Assembly (NCBI RefSeq): GCF_000154225.1
Contig: NZ_DS264586.1
Location: 154,527-218,526, forward strand
Length of the DNA stretch: 64,000 nt
Reading direction: 5' to 3'
DNA from: Schaalia dentiphila ATCC 17982
GTDB taxonomy: Bacteria; Actinomycetota; Actinomycetes; Actinomycetales; Actinomycetaceae
Part shown: positions 60,227-64,000 of the stretch, one piece after another
Position numbering within the stretch: position 1 is the first letter of the stretch
Layout: each line of letters opens with the position of its first letter
The notes under the pieces: generated by a model
What the model saw: the letters and a program-made list of their open reading frames with translations, nothing else
Database searches by the model: none
Told to the model about the DNA's origin: nothing
Made by a program: the position numbers and the translations under genes

Positions 60227-61474
60227 TCAGTCCAGGCGTCCGGCGGGAGCTCCCGGGAGGGATCGGATGAAGTGGGGAGGCTCCCAGCCTCGCTCCGCGT
60301 AGGAGGCCGCGACGGCTCGTGCCACACCCTCCACGGCGTGCGCGTCGACGAGCGCGATCGCACTTCCGCCGAAGCCACCGCCCGTCATTCGCGCACCATG
60401 CGCGCCCGCGGCGCGGGCAGCCTCCACGGCCACATCCAGCTCCTCACAGGAGACCTCGTAGTCGTCGCGCAGCGAGTCGTGCGAATCGTTCAGGAGAGCG
60501 CCCGCGACCGCCAGACGCGTGCCCTCCAGCGGCCCCTCATCGAGAAGTTCAATGAAGGCGCGCGTGCGTGCGATTTCGGAGACGACGTGGCGAGTGCGGG
60601 CGGCCAAGCGCTCATTACCCAGCGCGGCCGTGGCCTCATCCAGATCCTCAACGTCCACGAGCTGGCCCACTCCCAGGATGCGCGCCGATTCCTCGCAGTC
60701 CGCGCGGCGCGACCCGTACTGGCCGTCCGCCAGCGAATGCTTGGCACGCGTATCGATGACGAGAAGCTCGAGACCCACCGCGCTCAGGTCAAAGGGAACC
60801 TGGCGCGTCGACATGTCGCGGCAGTCGAGGGCCAGCGCGTGCCCCTCGCGGCAGCGCAGGGACGCCGTCTGGTCCAGGCCACCCGTGTTCGCGCCCGCCA
60901 CCTGGTTTTCCGCGGCGCGCGCGGCATCCACGAGCACCTTGCGCCCCTCGTCGTTGGGGGCCTCGATCGTGCCCGCAAGACCCAGCGAGCCCACTTCGTC
61001 GAGGGCAACCGCAGTCGCACACTCGAGCGCGGCGCTCGACGACAGGCCACCTCCCAGGGGCACGCACGACCACAGAGCCGCGTCAAAACCGGGCAGCGGT
61101 CCATATCCAGCCTGCTCGAGGGCCCACGCGACACCGGCGAGATAGGCGGTCCAGTGGTTAGCGACCTCGCCGGGGGTTCCCTTCGGACCGATCACGTCGA
61201 GATCGAGGACGTCGATCGCCTCGCGCGTCTGCGGCGAAATCAGGCGAATCGTCCGATCCTCACGAGGCGACAGCGCCACGTAGGCGCGGTGCGGCAGTGC
61301 GATCGGAACGCACGGACCGCCGTTGTAGTCCACGTGCTCGCCGATGATGTTGACGCGCCCGGGCGCGCTCCACACGCCCCGAGGCTCGTAGCCAAACGCG
61401 TCACGGAACAGGTCTGCGGCCTGCGCGGCCCCTTCATCGGGAGTAGCGGCGTCGGCCCACACGAGATCAGTCAC
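60227..61474 (-). CDS. galK: Galactokinase
   Basis: A 415-residue GHMP kinase converting galactose to galactose 1-phosphate. All three motifs are visible: the galactokinase signature GRVNIIGEHVDYNGG (about 40-55) with the sugar-binding Glu and His, the ATP loop PLGGGLSSSAALE (about 140), and motif III MTGGGFGGSAIAL near the end. VAGANTGGLDQTAS holds the catalytic Asp. It starts at GTG 61474 with GGAGGATCTT just upstream. No galT or galE is next to it, so the Leloir genes are dispersed. It is divergent from the 2H phosphoesterase. Confidence 0.95.
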   Translation of the reverse strand: MTDLVWADAATPDEGAAQAADLFRDAFGYEPRGVWSAPGRVNIIGEHVDYNGGPCVPIALPHRAYVALSPREDRTIRLISPQTREAIDVLDLDVIGPKGTPGEVANHWTAYLAGVAWALEQAGYGPLPGFDAALWSCVPLGGGLSSSAALECATAVALDEVGSLGLAGTIEAPNDEGRKVLVDAARAAENQVAGANTGGLDQTASLRCREGHALALDCRDMSTRQVPFDLSAVGLELLVIDTRAKHSLADGQYGSRRADCEESARILGVGQLVDVEDLDEATAALGNERLAARTRHVVSEIARTRAFIELLDEGPLEGTRLAVAGALLNDSHDSLRDDYEVSCEELDVAVEAARAAGAHGARMTGGGFGGSAIALVDAHAVEGVARAVAASYAERGWEPPHFIRSLPGAPAGRLD

Positions 61475-61606
61475 AAGATCCTCCTTGGTCTCACTTCCCC
61501 AAGGCTACGTGAACGCCCTCACACCCTTCAAGCGCTACGGCCTCATCGAACACGCCCCGACACCCGGTACAGTGGAGCCACCACAACCGCGACACAGGCA
61601 GGCCCC

Positions 61607-62155
61607 ATGTTCCTCCCCCAACGACTCCCCGGCCAGGACTGGCTCGGCGTCGTCGTCGCGATCCCCGAACCGTGGGTCACGCAGCTCACCGACCTGCGCC
61701 TGCGCCTGGGAGACCTTGCAGGATCACGCATCCCCGCGCACATCACGCTGATGCCGCCCACGCCCGTCGCACGAGAAGCGCGCGCCGAAGTCATCGACCA
61801 CCTGCGCTCCATCGCATCGAGGCATTCCCCCTTCCGCGTCACCCTGTCGGGCACCGATTCCTTCCGCCCCGTCTCCAACGTCGCTTTCATGACGCTGGCC
61901 GAAGGCGCCTCCGACTGCACGGACCTCGCCGAGGAGATCCGCTCCGGCCCCCTGGACCACGAGACGCGCTTTCCGTATCACCCTCACGTAACGCTGGCTC
62001 AGGACGTCGACGACGTCGCCCTGGACATGGCACTCGACATCGGCGCGACCGTTGAGGCCTCCTGGATCGTTCCCGGTTTCCGTCTGGACCGCATCGCCCC
62101 CTCGGGCATCTATTCCTCGATGGCCCTCTTCGACTTCGACGCCTCCGGCCACTGA
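61607..62155 (+). CDS. 2'-5' RNA ligase family (2H phosphoesterase) protein
   Basis: A 182-residue protein with the duplicated HxT motifs of the 2H superfamily: PAHITLMPPT (about 43) and HPHVTLAQDV (about 125). Each His-X-Thr half contributes to a central catalytic pocket for cyclic phosphodiester or 2'-5' bonds. The overall form matches the LigT/ThpR-like proteins of actinobacteria, annotated as 2'-5' RNA ligases, though the usual role may be hydrolysis of cyclic phosphates. A TACAGT -10-like box lies 34 bases before the ATG. It is divergent from galK and convergent with xthA. No partner genes suggest its RNA target. Confidence 0.88.
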   Translation: MFLPQRLPGQDWLGVVVAIPEPWVTQLTDLRLRLGDLAGSRIPAHITLMPPTPVAREARAEVIDHLRSIASRHSPFRVTLSGTDSFRPVSNVAFMTLAEGASDCTDLAEEIRSGPLDHETRFPYHPHVTLAQDVDDVALDMALDIGATVEASWIVPGFRLDRIAPSGIYSSMALFDFDASGH

Positions 62156-62237
62156 TTCCCTGCCACCAGCCCTGCGCACGCTGGTATCCGGGCGCCGGAG
62201 GCAACGGCCATCCACGGGCACCTCAACACACACGAAA

Positions 62238-62272
62238 GGCCGCGGCCCAGGGAGCATTCCCAGGCCACGGCC
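62238..62272. terminator. Terminator between 2H phosphoesterase and xthA genes
   Basis: An imperfect inverted repeat of GGCCGCGGCCCAGGGA with TCCCAGGCCACGGCC (wobble pairs and one bulge), loop GCAT, between two convergent genes. Confidence 0.6.
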
Positions 62273-62286
62273 GCGTCGTTGAAATG

Positions 62287-63114
62287 TCAGATCTCGTAGG
62301 TCACCGAGACCGGCGCATGATCCGAGAAGCGCTCCGCGTACTCATCGGCGCGGCCGATCTCGAAGGAACGCGCGCGCTCGCCCAGGGCGGGCGTCGCGTA
62401 CTGGTAGTCGATGCGCCAGCCCGCGTTGTTGACGAAGGCCTGGCCACGCCACGACCACCACGAGTAGGGGCCCTGCACATCGCCGGCCAGGTCGCGCACG
62501 GTATCGCGCCACCCCTCCTCCACCCACCGGTTGAGGAAGGCGATCTCCTCGTCGAGGACGCCGGCGCGCTTGTTGTGGTTCGGCTTCCAGTTCTTAATGT
62601 CAGCCTCCGAGCGCACGACGTTGAAGTCGCCGCACACGAGCGAGGAGATGCCACCGGCAGCCTCTTCGGCGATGAGCTCAGCCATGCGCGCGCCGATGCG
62701 GGGCAGGTGCGCCATCTTCGCCTCCTGCTTGGGAGTATCCTTCTCGCCCGAATGGAAGTAAGCGGAGACAACGCGCACGGGGGTGTCGCCGCCCTCGGGA
62801 CGCACGACGGCCTCAAGCCAACGGCCCGAATCCACGTCCGTCTCGGCCTCATCGAGAATCAGGCGAGGCTCACCTTCCAAGACCGCGCGCCCGCGTCGCA
62901 CTGCCACGCCTATACCCGCGCGCCCCTTGATACGACAGGGAACCCACACGCTCTCCCAGGCCTCGCCCATGATCTCACGAGAGATCTCCTCAGGCGCGCG
63001 CACCTCCTGCATGAGCAGCACATCCGTATCGCTTGCCTCCAGCCAGTCGAGGAATCCACGCTTGTGGGCGGCGCGGATGCCGTTCAGGTTCACGGTGGTC
63101 ACCGTCAGAGTCAT
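62287..63114 (-). CDS. xthA: Exodeoxyribonuclease III
   Basis: A 275-residue AP endonuclease/3' exonuclease of the EEP fold. Catalytic residues: TVNLNGIRAAHKRGFLDWL opening, LMQEVRAPEE (metal Glu), CGDFNVVRSEADI (Asp and Asn), and the C-terminal FSDHAPVSV with the catalytic Asp-His pair. It acts in base excision repair on abasic sites. It is cytoplasmic and of typical length. It is convergent with the 2H phosphoesterase; folD lies upstream on the same strand with a hairpin between, so it is separately ended. Confidence 0.93.
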   Translation of the reverse strand: MTLTVTTVNLNGIRAAHKRGFLDWLEASDTDVLLMQEVRAPEEISREIMGEAWESVWVPCRIKGRAGIGVAVRRGRAVLEGEPRLILDEAETDVDSGRWLEAVVRPEGGDTPVRVVSAYFHSGEKDTPKQEAKMAHLPRIGARMAELIAEEAAGGISSLVCGDFNVVRSEADIKNWKPNHNKRAGVLDEEIAFLNRWVEEGWRDTVRDLAGDVQGPYSWWSWRGQAFVNNAGWRIDYQYATPALGERARSFEIGRADEYAERFSDHAPVSVTYEI

Positions 63115-63157
63115 CGTTTTCTCCTTACGCGAGTTTTCTTCAGTCTAGAGGAACGAG

Positions 63158-63194
63158 GAGGCGCGGCGAGGAATGGACATCCTCACCGCGCCTC
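63158..63194 (-). terminator. Terminator downstream of folD
   Basis: A 15-base stem with one mismatch, GAGGCGCGGCGAGGA against TCCTCACCGCGCCTC, loop of 7, about 50 bases after the folD stop and before the xthA start. Confidence 0.75.
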
Positions 63195-63243
63195 CGCTGC
63201 GTTCGCGCGCGACCTCCACGTTGACCGAGGCCACGCGCGCCTG

Positions 63244-64000
63244 TCAGTTTGCGCTGATTCCCGCCTGGCGTTCGGCTGCCTCGACGACGTTCGTCACCAG
63301 GAGGGCCCGCGTCATCGGGCCAACACCGCCGGGGTTGGGGCTGAGCCAGCTGGCCACCTCATCGACGCCGTCCGCGACGTCGCCCATCAGTCGAGCCTTG
63401 CCGTCCTCGCCCTGCACGCGGCTCACGCCGACGTCGAGGACGATGGCACCGGGGGCCACCATGTCGCGGGTGATAATCCCCGCGGAGCCCGCCGCGGCCA
63501 CGATGACGTCCGCACGACGCACGTGATCAGCCAGGTCGGTCGTGCCCGTGTGGCACACGTCGACCGTCGCGTTCACTTCCTTGCGCATGAGCAGCAGGCC
63601 GATCGAACGACCCACGGTCACGCCTCGACCGATGACACACACGTTCTTGCCGGCCAGGTCGATCCCATGGCGTTCCATGAGCTCGATGACCGCGCGCGGC
63701 GTGCACGGCAGAGGCGAATCGATGGGCCCCGAGCCTCGCAACACGAGGCGTCCGAGGTTCATCGGATGCAGGCCGTCTGCGTCCTTCGCGGGGTCGATAC
63801 GCTCCAGGACGGCGTTCGTATCGATGCCGCGCGGCAGGGGCAGCTGCACGATGTAGCCCGTGCAGGCAGGATCCGCGTTGAGCTGATCGATCGCGGCCTC
63901 CACCTGTTCTTGCGTCGCGTCGGCCGGCAGGTCCACACGGATCGACTCGGCGCCGATCTCAGCGCAATCGCGGTGCTTGCCGGCGACGTAGGCGACGGAC
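63244..64000 (-). CDS. folD: Methylenetetrahydrofolate dehydrogenase/cyclohydrolase (5' end cut off)
   Basis: The gene runs off the right edge; 251 codons are visible, lacking the N-terminal about 40 residues. FolD oxidises 5,10-methylene-THF with NADP and hydrolyses the product to 10-formyl-THF. Visible: [57 protein letters not shown] (nucleotide-binding), and [13 protein letters not shown] (the conserved PGGVGPMT). The usual substrate loop is intact. The hairpin downstream ends its transcript before xthA. Confidence 0.93.
   Translation of the reverse strand, partial: SVAYVAGKHRDCAEIGAESIRVDLPADATQEQVEAAIDQLNADPACTGYIVQLPLPRGIDTNAVLERIDPAKDADGLHPMNLGRLVLRGSGPIDSPLPCTPRAVIELMERHGIDLAGKNVCVIGRGVTVGRSIGLLLMRKEVNATVDVCHTGTTDLADHVRRADVIVAAAGSAGIITRDMVAPGAIVLDVGVSRVQGEDGKARLMGDVADGVDEVASWLSPNPGGVGPMTRALLVTNVVEAAERQAGISAN

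Overview
The window looks like a chromosomal segment of a high-GC actinomycete, most likely Actinomycetaceae of the Schaalia/Actinomyces type. This rests on the actinobacterial forms of DapD, FdxA-DapC, the Rv1264-like adenylate cyclase, the Rv1086-like isoprenyl transferase and DUF501, on frequent GTG starts and leaderless-looking promoters, and on an LAKTG-anchored surface protein with repeated DUF5979-like modules. The genus is an inference. Many housekeeping genes (typA, fdxA-dapC, ychF, ispH, xseAB, greA, ppx-DUF501-divIC-eno, mfd, pth) sit close together as they do in mycobacteria.

Layout. 0-9.6 kb: end of a response regulator, adenylate cyclase, Maf pyrophosphatase, lysine/DAP genes dapD and dapC with ferredoxin, an SH3-like small protein, typA, a sugar-phosphate mutarotase, an acyltransferase coupled to a membrane-anchored secreted protein. 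9.7-19.8 kb: glutamine synthetase, a decayed GH20 hexosaminidase, a GNAT/MerR pair with a MerR-type operator, a large proline-rich membrane protein paralogous to the one at 8.7 kb, two EcsC-family paralogs, a TPR-YbjN-like protein. 19.8-27.1 kb: a cytoplasmic alpha-amylase, then an amino-sugar oligosaccharide uptake locus (two permeases, a solute-binding lipoprotein, a ROK repressor and an intact GH20 enzyme). Matching operators precede both of its transcription units, and identical 55-bp hairpins bracket it.

27.1-39.2 kb is the accessory part: a third EcsC-like protein, a DMT permease, a PKD/DUF6318-like secreted pair, an McrBC restriction system whose McrB carries an EVE/PUA-like N-terminal domain, an orphan HigA antitoxin, and a rearranged scar holding a higB end, a ychF end, a 149-bp promoter-bearing repeat and an mcrC end. 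The LAKTG adhesin and an AT-richer island with one small acidic gene follow. 39.2-64 kb is mostly conserved core: translation, DNA repair, isoprenoid, peptidoglycan-linked and folate genes, galK and one tRNA-Leu(UAA) of unusual, short-variable-arm form.

A short GC-rich motif, ACGAGGCCGGGGC or its complement, recurs at twelve places. Most are intergenic and often form terminator stems, but two lie inside coding ends. It is the strongest window-wide non-coding signal. I found no CRISPR array, prophage, insertion sequence or rRNA.
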